In this document: piece by piece, positions 43,635 to 51,305 of the stretch
Numbering within the stretch: the first letter of the stretch is position 1
How the letters are laid out: each line of letters starts with the position of its first letter
Assembly (NCBI GenBank): GCA_037439785.1
Contig: JBBIVJ010000009.1
Span: 56,803-120,802 of the forward strand
Source: DSVZ01 sp037439785
GTDB lineage: Bacteria; Verrucomicrobiota; Verrucomicrobiia; Limisphaerales; J093
DNA: 64,000 bases
Direction: 5' to 3'
Notes under the pieces: generated by a model
What the model was told of the DNA's origin: nothing
Databases searched by the model: none
Seen by the model: only the letters and a program-made list of their open reading frames with translations
Translations under genes and position numbers: made by a program

Positions 43635-44834
43635 TCAAACGCCGCGGATGTAGCGGCGGTCTTCCCACACCGCCCGGAGCGAGGTGAGATTGCGGCGGTC
43701 CAGGAGGTGCCGCGCCGCGGTCAACAGCCGGCCGCGCTTGAGCTGTTGCCAGGCGTCGTGGAGGCTCACGGCGGCAAACTGCAGCACGCTGGGGTCGCGG
43801 TAGCAGTCAATCATGCAGCGGGTGCAGCCGTCGCGGATGAGCTTCGAGGCGTCGAAGTCGTAGATGCTGCACATTGGCGTTTCCCAGAAGTGGCAGCGGT
43901 AGAGCTGCAGCTTCCAGTCCAGGTAGAAGTACTTGAAGCCGCCCAGGCAGCCGAAGCGCTCGGATTCGCCGCGGAGGTGCCGCTGCATGTCGGTGAGCGA
44001 CTCGCGGGGGTTGACCACCGGGAAGGGGCTGTGGCGCTTGAGGGTTTTGATGCGCTCGAAGACCTCGATCAGTTCCTCGGGCCGGTAGTTCACCAGGCCG
44101 CTGTCGCTGTAGCTCAGGTAGCTGGAGCCCAGGGCGGTCAGGGGATAGCTGAAAGTGCAGGAGTGAAAGCCCAGGCTCTCGAGGAAGGCCGGCAGTTTCT
44201 CGTAATCCTCGATCAGTCGGCTGGCGGTGACGCTGGCGGTGGTCTGGATGCCCACGCGGGCGAAAAATTCGTTCGCCCGCCGGATTTTCTGGCAGACGCC
44301 CGGCAGGCCGCGGTTGGCCTCGTGCCGGGCGTCGTCGTGGGCGTCAATGGACATGATGACGCTGGTCAGGCCGGCGTCGGTGAGGCTGCGGAGGTTGTCC
44401 TCGGTCCAGAGGCCGCCGTTGGTGCAGATCATCGGCCGCAGACCGCGCCCGGCGGCGTAGCGGACCATGGCCGGGAGGTCACGGTGGACCATCGGCTCCC
44501 CGCCCACGAACAGGAGATAGCCGATGTGGTTGCGGGCGCAGATGTCGACCACGTCGCGTGCCTCGGCCAGGGTGACCGAGCGGCGGGCCCGCGGGTCGAA
44601 CTTCGAGCGGGCGAAGCCGCAGAAATCGCAGTCCGCGTTGCAGATGTTGGTGATGGCGAACTGGAGGTAACCGGGGCCGGCGTGGTCGAGCACGTCGCGG
44701 AACAGTTGCCAGGCCCCTTTCTTCGGGGGGCGCAGCGGTGCCGGGGCGTCGGCCGCTCGGGGCGGCTCGCCGGCGGCGGGGGGGGAGGCCGCGGCCGGAG
44801 CGGGGGCGGACGCGTGCATGGTCACGGGCAGCAT
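43635..44834 (-). CDS. Radical SAM protein with additional C-terminal cysteines
   Basis: A 399-residue enzyme. The [4Fe-4S] SAM motif is C-N-A-D-C-D-F-C (Cys65, Cys69, Cys72). YLLFVGGEPMVHRDLPAMV contains the SAM-binding G-G-E-P, and SVIMSIDAHDDARHEANRG the next strand. The C-terminus has several cysteines (FGCLGG, YRCHFW, PMCSIY, CTRCMIDC) that could hold auxiliary clusters as in SPASM enzymes. The N-terminal 40 residues are Ala/Pro-rich. Met6 (44819) is an alternative start. Function is unknown; it is divergent from the Rieske gene. Confidence 0.85.
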   Translation of the reverse strand: MLPVTMHASAPAPAAASPPAAGEPPRAADAPAPLRPPKKGAWQLFRDVLDHAGPGYLQFAITNICNADCDFCGFARSKFDPRARRSVTLAEARDVVDICARNHIGYLLFVGGEPMVHRDLPAMVRYAAGRGLRPMICTNGGLWTEDNLRSLTDAGLTSVIMSIDAHDDARHEANRGLPGVCQKIRRANEFFARVGIQTTASVTASRLIEDYEKLPAFLESLGFHSCTFSYPLTALGSSYLSYSDSGLVNYRPEELIEVFERIKTLKRHSPFPVVNPRESLTDMQRHLRGESERFGCLGGFKYFYLDWKLQLYRCHFWETPMCSIYDFDASKLIRDGCTRCMIDCYRDPSVLQFAAVSLHDAWQQLKRGRLLTAARHLLDRRNLTSLRAVWEDRRYIRGV

Positions 44835-44904
44835 TGTGGTCCGAATCGGGTGTCCGGCAACTTTATACCCTGCCTCCTGTCACGGAGGCGGGCGCCGGTT
44901 CCGG

Positions 44905-44932
44905 TTGCCAAGGCGGCGGGAGCCGTTAGCTT
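44905..44932 (+). promoter_or_regulatory. Promoter for the Rieske/cytochrome b operon
   Basis: TTGCCA - 16 nt - TAGCTT, ending 14 nt before the ATG at 44947; the predicted leader is about 7 nt. Confidence 0.45.
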
Positions 44933-44946
44933 GACGCGCCGAAGCC

Positions 44947-45498
44947 ATGAGTAGCCAAACTGAGACGGGTGACGGTGGCGCGCCGCGACGGGAATTCCTG
45001 CGCGGAGCCGCGGCCGCCGTGCTGGGGGGCGTGGCGCTGGCCGTCCCGCTGGGGACCGGGGTGCAGGTGTGGCTGCAGCCACTGCGGGCGCCGCGCGGGG
45101 CAGGGGCGTGGAGTCGGGTGACGCGGTTGACGGCGCTGCCGGCCGACGGCGTGCCGCGGCGGTTTCTGGTGTCGGCCGAGCAGGTCAATGCCTGGACGCG
45201 CCTGCCCCGCCGGCCGGTGGGGGCGGTGTATCTGCGGCGCACCGGCGAGAGCCAGGTGCAGGCCCTGCATGCCACCTGTCCTCATGCCGGCTGTCCGGTG
45301 GAATACACGCCGGCGCGGAGCGGGTTCTTGTGTCCGTGCCACAACAGCACCTTTGCGGTGGACGGGTCGGTGAATGACCCGGCCAGTCCCAGCCCGCGGG
45401 GACTGGACACGCTCGAGGTCGAGATCCGCGGCGGGGACGAGGTGTGGGTGCGCTTCCAGAACTTTCGCGCCGGCGTGCGCGAAAAAATCCCGGCATGA
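44947..45498 (+). CDS. Rieske 2Fe-2S protein of a cytochrome bc-type complex
   Basis: A 183-residue protein with a Tat signal (RREFLRGAAAAVLGGVALA) that doubles as membrane anchor. The cluster site is C-P-H-A-G-C (Cys111, His113, disulfide Cys116) and C-P-C-H-N-S (Cys129, disulfide Cys131, His132). FAVDGSVNDPASPSPRGLDT follows as in QcrA/PetC. The stop overlaps the cytochrome b start by ATGA. It takes electrons from quinol for the downstream c-haems. Confidence 0.94.
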   Translation: MSSQTETGDGGAPRREFLRGAAAAVLGGVALAVPLGTGVQVWLQPLRAPRGAGAWSRVTRLTALPADGVPRRFLVSAEQVNAWTRLPRRPVGAVYLRRTGESQVQALHATCPHAGCPVEYTPARSGFLCPCHNSTFAVDGSVNDPASPSPRGLDTLEVEIRGGDEVWVRFQNFRAGVREKIPA

Positions 45499-47300
45499 AA
45501 GGCGTGAGCGAGTGGTTGGAGGCCCGCACCGGGTGGTTGGGCGCGGCGCGGCGGCTGCTGTGGGAGCCGCTGCCGGGCGGGGTCAGCTGGCGGCGGAGCT
45601 GGCTGGCGGGGCTGGGGTTCCTGTTTCTGGTTCAGGCGGTCACGGGGTTTTTCCTGCTCTCCGGCTACGGCGCCAGCACCCAGACGGCGTGGGAGAGCGT
45701 GTTTCACCTGCAATTCCAGACGCCGGGCGGCGGCTGGTTGCGGGGACTGCATGTGGTGGCGGCGCAGGCCTTCGTGGTGGGGCTGGCGCTGCACCTGTTG
45801 CAGGTGGTGCTGGCGGGGGCCTACCGCGCACCGCGGGAGTTGAATTTGTGGCTGGTGCTGGTGCTGCTGCCGCTGGCGCTGGCCCAGTCGGTCACCGGCT
45901 GGCTGCTGCCGTTTGACCAGAAGGGGTACTGGGCGGCACGGGTGCCGCTGAACATCGTGGGCGTGGTGCCGGGGGTGGGACCGGCCTTGCAGGCCCTGCT
46001 GGTGGGAGGCGCGGAAGTGGGGCATGCCACGCTGACCCGGTTCCTGGCCCTGCACGTCACCGTGTTGCCGCTGGCCATCGGGGGGCTGTGGTGGTGGCTG
46101 TGGCGGCTGGACCGGCGCGCGGACCACGCCGGCGCGGCCGTCGCCACGGCCGGGCGGCCGGCCGCGGGGTGGTGGCCGGACCAGGCCCTGCGGGACGCCG
46201 TGGTGTGCCTGGCGGTGCTGGTGGCGCTGTTGGGGATCGTGCAGGGGCTGCGATTGCGTGAGGAGGACGGGGTGTTTCCCGAACTGCTGGCACCGGCAGA
46301 CCCGGCGGAGCCGTTTGCGGCGGCCCGGCCCGAATGGTTCATGCTGTTTCTGTTTCAGTTTCTGAAGTACTTCCCGGCGGGCACGGAGGTGTGGGGGGCG
46401 GTGGTGATTCCGACGGTGGTGTTCCTGGTGGTGGCGGCCATGCCCTGGATCGGCCGCTGGCGGCTGGGGGCGCGATTCAACGCCGCCTTCATGCTCGGGC
46501 TGGCCCTGGGGGCGGTGACTTTGGGCGTCCTGGCGTGGCGCGAAGACCGGGCCAACGCCCAGTACCCGGCGGCGGTGAGGGCGGCGCGGGAAGCGGGGGC
46601 CCGCGCCCGGGCCCTGGCCGCGGGCGGCATTCCCCCGGCCGGTGCGCTCGAACTGGTCCGGACCGACCCGTGGTTGCAGGGGCCGAAGTTGTTTGCCCGG
46701 CACTGCGCCGGCTGTCACCGCTACGACGGCCATGACGGGATGGGAGGAATACCCGCCGACCCGCCCAGCGCGGCGGACCTCAAGGGCTTTGCCAGCCGGG
46801 AATGGCTGGCCGGCCTGCTGGACCCGGCGCGGGTGGCCACGGCGCATTACTTCGGGGGGACGCGTTTTGCCCAGGGGCGGATGGTGCGTTTTGTGCAGCG
46901 GGACGTGGCCGGGTTCAACGAGGCCCAACGAGCGGCCCTGGCCAAGGTCATTGCCGCCGTCTCCGCCGAGGCGGCCCTGCCCGCCCAGGCCGAGGCCGAT
47001 GCCCGTGACGCGGAGCTCATCGCCGAGGGGCGCGACCTGATCCGCACCCGCGAGATGAAATGCACCGGCTGTCATCAGTTCCGCCAGCCGGACGAGGATG
47101 CCATTGCGCCGGACCTGACGGGGTACGGCTCGCGGGCGTGGTTGATGGATTTTCTGCGCGACCCGGCCCACGCGCGGTTCTACGGGCGCCGCAACGACCG
47201 GATGCCCCGGTTCGGGGTCGAGGAACTGCTGAGCGAATCGGAGCTGGGGCTGTTGGCCGACTGGTTGCGGGGTGAGTGGCCGGGGACCGGCGACCGCTGA
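45495..47300 (+). CDS. Cytochrome b fused to a di-haem cytochrome c
   Basis: A 601-residue membrane protein. N-terminal cytochrome b: helix-B haem ligands His86 and His100, helix D GHATLTRFLALHVTVLPL with His187. The Qo motif reads PEWF instead of PEWY. In cytochrome b6-like spacing the second helix-D ligand should be residue 202, but the stretch is G-G-L-W-W-W-L-W, with no His. The C-terminal half carries two c-type haems, CAGCH (404-408) and CTGCH (523-527). So one gene supplies cytochrome b and the electron exit domain, and with the Rieske gene it would form a two-subunit quinol oxidoreductase. Confidence 0.92.
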   Translation: MKGVSEWLEARTGWLGAARRLLWEPLPGGVSWRRSWLAGLGFLFLVQAVTGFFLLSGYGASTQTAWESVFHLQFQTPGGGWLRGLHVVAAQAFVVGLALHLLQVVLAGAYRAPRELNLWLVLVLLPLALAQSVTGWLLPFDQKGYWAARVPLNIVGVVPGVGPALQALLVGGAEVGHATLTRFLALHVTVLPLAIGGLWWWLWRLDRRADHAGAAVATAGRPAAGWWPDQALRDAVVCLAVLVALLGIVQGLRLREEDGVFPELLAPADPAEPFAAARPEWFMLFLFQFLKYFPAGTEVWGAVVIPTVVFLVVAAMPWIGRWRLGARFNAAFMLGLALGAVTLGVLAWREDRANAQYPAAVRAAREAGARARALAAGGIPPAGALELVRTDPWLQGPKLFARHCAGCHRYDGHDGMGGIPADPPSAADLKGFASREWLAGLLDPARVATAHYFGGTRFAQGRMVRFVQRDVAGFNEAQRAALAKVIAAVSAEAALPAQAEADARDAELIAEGRDLIRTREMKCTGCHQFRQPDEDAIAPDLTGYGSRAWLMDFLRDPAHARFYGRRNDRMPRFGVEELLSESELGLLADWLRGEWPGTGDR

Positions 47301-47329
47301 AAAGCAAAAGGCCACTCCGCGGAGTGGCC
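47301..47329 (-). terminator. Rho-independent terminator of the 73-residue protein gene
   Basis: On the minus strand the 20-bp palindrome GGCCACTCCGCGGAGTGGCC (47310-47329) is followed by TTTTGCTTT. It lies just past the stop of the convergent cytochrome gene and may limit read-through from that side as well. Confidence 0.75.
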
Positions 47330-47354
47330 GAAAAGTGCTGCAGATCCCAAGAGG

Positions 47355-47576
47355 TCAGGCCACGGGCGCAGGCTCCGCGGCGGGCGCGGGGTTGGCCGGG
47401 GGCTCCGGCGCCGGGGCAGGGGGGGCGGGTTCGGCTGGTGCCGGCGCGGCAGGGGGGGGCGAGGTGGGTTTGGCGGTACCCTTGGTTAGGCGGGCCAGTT
47501 TGGCGGCCTGCTTCTTGCGCTTGAGATACCGTGCCCGGCGACGCCGCTTTTGGATCTTGTTGTACTGCTTGCTCAT
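47355..47576 (-). CDS. Small basic protein with Ala/Pro-rich tail
   Basis: A 73-residue protein. Residues 1-34 (MSKQYNKIQKRRRRARYLKR...) are strongly basic; the rest is Ala/Pro/Glu. The N-terminal block recurs in many verrucomicrobial genomes as a short uncharacterised protein, to my knowledge without assigned function. The charge pattern suggests RNA or ribosome contact, as in small ribosomal or DNA-binding proteins. It stands alone on the minus strand with a strong terminator and no Shine-Dalgarno that I can see. Confidence 0.75.
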   Translation of the reverse strand: MSKQYNKIQKRRRRARYLKRKKQAAKLARLTKGTAKPTSPPPAAPAPAEPAPPAPAPEPPANPAPAAEPAPVA

Positions 47577-47622
47577 GGTTTCGCTTTACTTTGTCGTCTG
47601 AAGTCGTTTGTTTGCGCGGACT

Positions 47623-48267
47623 ATGCGCAGCCGCTGGAGGCCGTTCAACTGCATTCTGGTCGCCGTCCTGGCACTGGCGGGGCTGGCCGTGGGGTGCCGG
47701 AGTCCGCAGGAGCGACAGGCGGCCGGGGAACTCAGCACCTTGCGCCTGTACCTGGAAACCGACTTCGACACCACCGGCGACAAGACCGCCGTCGTGCCGG
47801 TGTACCGCGCCAGCCCGGTGCTGCTGCGGATCGCCCGGGAGCCGTTTCTGGATGAGGGGTCCATCACCGAAGCGCGGGTGGTGGAAGTGGTGGGCGGCTT
47901 CGCCATCGCCGTCCGGTTCAACCTGCACGGGACCTGGGTGCTGGATCACATCACCACCTCGTACCGGGGCCAGCGGATGGTCATCCACAGCCACTTCACC
48001 GAAGGACGCTGGCTGGCGGCACCCAAAATCACCACCAGCCTCCGGGACGGCTTGCTGGTGTTTACGCCCGACGCCACCCGCGAGGAGGCCGAGCGGATTG
48101 TCCGCGGCCTGAACAACGTGGCGGTCAACCTGGGCAACCGACCAAAGCCGTCCAGGGCGGCGTCCCCCGGGGCAGCGTCCCCCTCCAAGCCTGAGCGCGG
48201 CCCGGCGGATTCCAAACCCTCGCCGACGGCCTCACCCGCCCCGGAACCGGCCCGACCGACGTCCTGA
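47623..48267 (+). CDS. SecD P1-head-like lipoprotein
   Basis: A 214-residue protein starting with a lipoprotein signal (VAVLALAGLAVGC lipobox). The middle resembles the first periplasmic (P1 head) domain of SecD: VVEVVGGFAIAVRFNLHGTW, RGQRMVIHSHFTEGRWLAAP then KITTSLRDGLLVFT, and ATREEAERIVRGLNNVAVNL. No membrane domain of SecD is present. The C-terminal 45 residues are Pro/Ser/Ala-rich. The start is set at ATG 47623 rather than TTG 47608. The M23 gene follows after 2 bp. Confidence 0.7.
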   Translation: MRSRWRPFNCILVAVLALAGLAVGCRSPQERQAAGELSTLRLYLETDFDTTGDKTAVVPVYRASPVLLRIAREPFLDEGSITEARVVEVVGGFAIAVRFNLHGTWVLDHITTSYRGQRMVIHSHFTEGRWLAAPKITTSLRDGLLVFTPDATREEAERIVRGLNNVAVNLGNRPKPSRAASPGAASPSKPERGPADSKPSPTASPAPEPARPTS

Positions 48268-48269
48268 CC

Positions 48270-49313
48270 ATGCGCGGGGTCATGAGGGTGTGGGGGGCGG
48301 TCCTGGGGGTCTGCGGGGGCGCCGGGCTGGGGCTGGCCCAGCCGTTTCAGTTGCCCACCGCCAACCAGGACCTCTTCCGGGCGGGCGGGGAAAGCCGCTT
48401 TTTCGTGGGCACGGCCGGGCGGCCGTGGACCAGCGGCACCTTCGGCTGTGTCCGCACCGAGGGCGAACAACTGCACGAAGGCTGGGACATCCGGCCGGTC
48501 GGACGCGACTCCCGGGGAGAACCGACCGACGAGGTGCGCGCCACTGCCGACGGCGTCGTGGCCTACGTCAGCACCCGGCCGGGCCTATCGAACTACGGGC
48601 GGTACCTGATCCTGAAACACCGCGTCAACGGCCTGGAGATTTACTCGCTCTACGCCCATCTGGCCCGGGTGCGCCCGGGGCTGGCGGCCGGCCAGAGCGT
48701 GCGCGCCGGCGAGGTGCTGGGGGTCCTGGGCCGCAGCGCCAACACGCGCCCGGGGATCAGCCGCGACCGGGCGCACCTGCACTTCGAGCTGGGGTTGCGG
48801 CTCAGCGACCGGTTCGGGGCGTGGCACCGGAGGCACTTTCCCGGCGAGCGCAACGACCACGGCGAGTTCAACGGTCGAAACTTCCTGGGTGTGGACCCGC
48901 TGCCAGTGTTTCGCGAGCAGCTCCGCCGCGGAGCGGCGTTTGACCTGGTGGGTCTGTTGCGGGCCCAAACCCCGCTCTGCCGCGTCCAGGTGCGGGCGGC
49001 GCGGCCGGCGTGGTTGCAGCGGCACCCCCAGTTCGGTGTCGAGAATCCCCGCGCCCGGCGTGAGGGAGTGGCGGGCTACGAGATCGCCTTCAACTACCAC
49101 GGCCTGCCCTTCCGCTGGTTGCCGCTGGCAGCGTCGGAACTGCGCAGCCAGGCCCGCTACCATCTGGTCGAGGTCAACACCGCCGAGCAGCAGGCCCGTC
49201 CCTGCGGCAAGCTGGTGACCCGCGGGGGCGGCGGCTGGCGCCTGACCACCGCCGCCGAGCGGCTGCTGGACCTGTTGACCGAGTCGGGTGCCCCGGCAGG
49301 TGGGGGCGGTTAA
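48270..49313 (+). CDS. M23 family metallopeptidase (LytM domain)
   Basis: A 347-residue exported protein (signal: VWGAVLGVCGGAGLGLAQ). The zinc ligands are in H-E-G-W-D-I (family H-x-x-x-D) and H-L-H-F-E-L (H-x-H). GVVAYVSTRPGLSNYGRYLI and YSLYAHLARVRPGLAAGQSV with RAGEVLGVLG are core strands. It probably cleaves peptidoglycan cross-bridges. The C-terminal 120 residues are an extra domain of unknown type. It follows the SecD-P1-like gene with a 2-bp gap and is likely co-translated. Confidence 0.88.
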   Translation: MRGVMRVWGAVLGVCGGAGLGLAQPFQLPTANQDLFRAGGESRFFVGTAGRPWTSGTFGCVRTEGEQLHEGWDIRPVGRDSRGEPTDEVRATADGVVAYVSTRPGLSNYGRYLILKHRVNGLEIYSLYAHLARVRPGLAAGQSVRAGEVLGVLGRSANTRPGISRDRAHLHFELGLRLSDRFGAWHRRHFPGERNDHGEFNGRNFLGVDPLPVFREQLRRGAAFDLVGLLRAQTPLCRVQVRAARPAWLQRHPQFGVENPRARREGVAGYEIAFNYHGLPFRWLPLAASELRSQARYHLVEVNTAEQQARPCGKLVTRGGGGWRLTTAAERLLDLLTESGAPAGGGG

Positions 49314-49482
49314 ATTGTGAATGGGTTGAAGGGCGAATGGGAAAGGGGGGCAGGGCCGTCCGGGACCGTGCAGCGGGTGTCTGGTGCCGGCCCTCGAACC
49401 CGGCGTTTCGACCGTTTTAGTGATCGGGTTTCCGCCTGCGGATTGACCGGCCGGCAGACGGCGCGGGCCTCCGACCCGGCCC

Positions 49483-49519
49483 AAAAAACGAAAACGGGAG
49501 CGCCCGAAGGCGCCCCCGT
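49483..49519 (-). terminator. Rho-independent terminator of the TonB-receptor/beta-helix operon
   Basis: Minus-strand hairpin (49494-49519, 11 bp with one mismatch, CGAA-type tetraloop region at 49505-49508) followed by a T-rich run, TTTTCGTTTTTT (complement of 49483-49494). It lies about 60 bp beyond the stop at 49580. Confidence 0.75.
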
Positions 49520-49579
49520 GGGTTCCGTGTTCCATGCAACCAGCTTGCGGTTCCCTGAAAGCCGGGCCGCGGCCGGACG

Positions 49580-51169
49580 CTACTCCCGGACAATCCGGAA
49601 GAATGCCGCCTGGCCCTGGATCGGCAGGCGGAAGGTCTTCTGACTGGTGGTGGTCAGGTCGGTCCACGACGCATCGTTGAGGCTGGCCCTGGTCTGGACC
49701 TTGAAACTCGCGCCGTCGCCCGTCCAGGTCAGCACCAGATCGTTGCCCTCGCGGGCTGCGGACAGGACCATATCTTCACCCGGCAGTGTCGGGGGGGGCA
49801 GGAAGCCTTTTTGCGACAGGAAAGTCCAGCCGTGCAGCCAGAGATCGCTGGCGTCGAAGGCGCCCATGTAGGCAACGGGAGAATAGAAGCCGTCGTTGGG
49901 GGCGGTGCGGGGGCTGGTCAGGGCGGGGCTGTCTGCGGCGGGGCGGGGGTCCAGGCCGCCGTTGGCCTGGCGGCTGATGCCACGCAGGCGGGGGTCCAGG
50001 TTCTGGTTGTTGCGGGTGGTGTCGGTGAAGAGCACCTCGGCGTTGGTGTTTTCGGCCAGCGGACCGGCAAAGCCGAAGAACAGGTTGTCCCGCAGGTCCA
50101 GCAGACCGCTGGCCAGGTGAATCGCCGACTTGTCGTCCAGGCGCACCGCGCTGCCGCCGAAGTCGGTGAACACGCAGTTGTAGAACTTGGGCGCAGCGTA
50201 TTCGCGGATGGTCATGCCGCGGTTGCCGGTGGTGGCGGTACCCGCCCCGATCCAGGTGGCGTTGTACACCTCGTAGGCGGCCACGGGGGTGGCGTTGACC
50301 GCCGCGCCGTTGGGCTCGCCGTTGAGTTCGCCGGCGTTGTCCTTCTTGCCCGGCTCCTGGATGCCGAACCAGAACTGGTTTTTGCCCCGCCAGCCCTGGT
50401 CGGTGTCGAACATGTCGTCGTCCACAAAGGCGCTGACCAGGTTCTTGGTGTTGACCGTGCCGCCGAAGAACTCGAAGCCGTCGTCGGCGATGGCGTAACA
50501 CTCGATGTACTCCAGCACCGTCCCGCGGCCCACCCCGCCCAGGCTCAGGCCGTTGAGTTCCTTGTTGGGCTGGAACTGGGTGCCGGCATGGCGGATGGAG
50601 ACGTAGCGCATGACCCCGGAGCTGTCATTGTCCTCGCCGCCGCCGAAGCGGTGGACGAACTGGCCGGCCACCTGGGTGTCGGGCAGGCCCTCGAAGACAT
50701 CGTACTTGGGGCTGGCGGCGTTGCCGGCGGTGTCCAGGGAGGTGTTGATCGTGGCCCGGCCCAGCAGAACCACCCCGCCCCAGAGGCCCCGCTCGAAGGG
50801 GGGCAGGTCGTCGGGGTCGGTGACGTCGTCGGCCTCGGCGGTGAAGATGATCGGGCTGGTGGGGGTGCCCTCGGCGAAGATTTTGCCCCCCTGGGTGACG
50901 ATCAGGGCCGAGGCGTCGTTCTGGGTGCCCGGGCGGGCCTTGACCACCGTGCCGGCCTCGATGTGGAGCTCCCCCCCCGCCAGCACGTAGATGAACCCGT
51001 TGAGCACGTACTCGTTGTCCCGCGTCCACTCCACCCGTCCCGTGATGTTCTCCGTGACCTGGATGGTGTCAGCGAGGGCAACCAGGCTCCCGCACAACGC
51101 GGTCGTCAGAAGCAGGTACCGCTGGATTGGTTTCATCGTTCGTTTGCGCATGGTTGTTGCGTCGTTCAT
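49580..51169 (-). CDS. Secreted beta-helix protein, partner of the TonB-dependent receptor
   Basis: A 529-residue protein with a signal peptide (MKPIQRYLLLTTALCGSLVA after an optional 11-residue lead). GELHIEAGTVVKARPGTQND, ALIVTQGGKIFAEGTPTSPI, GLWGGVVLLGRATIN and later GRGTVLEYIECYAIADDGFE give the rungs of a right-handed beta-helix. The last 90 residues form a small beta domain (LVLTWTGDGASFKVQTRASL). ATG codons at 51169, 51151 and 51136 are all possible starts. It follows the receptor gene by 136 bp and ends in a strong terminator. It may be a surface or periplasmic ligand-binding protein; I know no assigned function. Confidence 0.78.
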   Translation of the reverse strand: MNDATTMRKRTMKPIQRYLLLTTALCGSLVALADTIQVTENITGRVEWTRDNEYVLNGFIYVLAGGELHIEAGTVVKARPGTQNDASALIVTQGGKIFAEGTPTSPIIFTAEADDVTDPDDLPPFERGLWGGVVLLGRATINTSLDTAGNAASPKYDVFEGLPDTQVAGQFVHRFGGGEDNDSSGVMRYVSIRHAGTQFQPNKELNGLSLGGVGRGTVLEYIECYAIADDGFEFFGGTVNTKNLVSAFVDDDMFDTDQGWRGKNQFWFGIQEPGKKDNAGELNGEPNGAAVNATPVAAYEVYNATWIGAGTATTGNRGMTIREYAAPKFYNCVFTDFGGSAVRLDDKSAIHLASGLLDLRDNLFFGFAGPLAENTNAEVLFTDTTRNNQNLDPRLRGISRQANGGLDPRPAADSPALTSPRTAPNDGFYSPVAYMGAFDASDLWLHGWTFLSQKGFLPPPTLPGEDMVLSAAREGNDLVLTWTGDGASFKVQTRASLNDASWTDLTTTSQKTFRLPIQGQAAFFRIVRE

Positions 51170-51305
51170 GACGCCGCCCAGAACATCAAACCAGCGTGAC
51201 AGGTCGGCGTGGAAACGGTGACAAATCGGTCAAGACTGGCGTTGCCGGCGGGCGCGCGGCGCGGTGGGCGGGGGAAGGCCGCTCCCGGGAGCGACTGCGC
51301 GGCCT

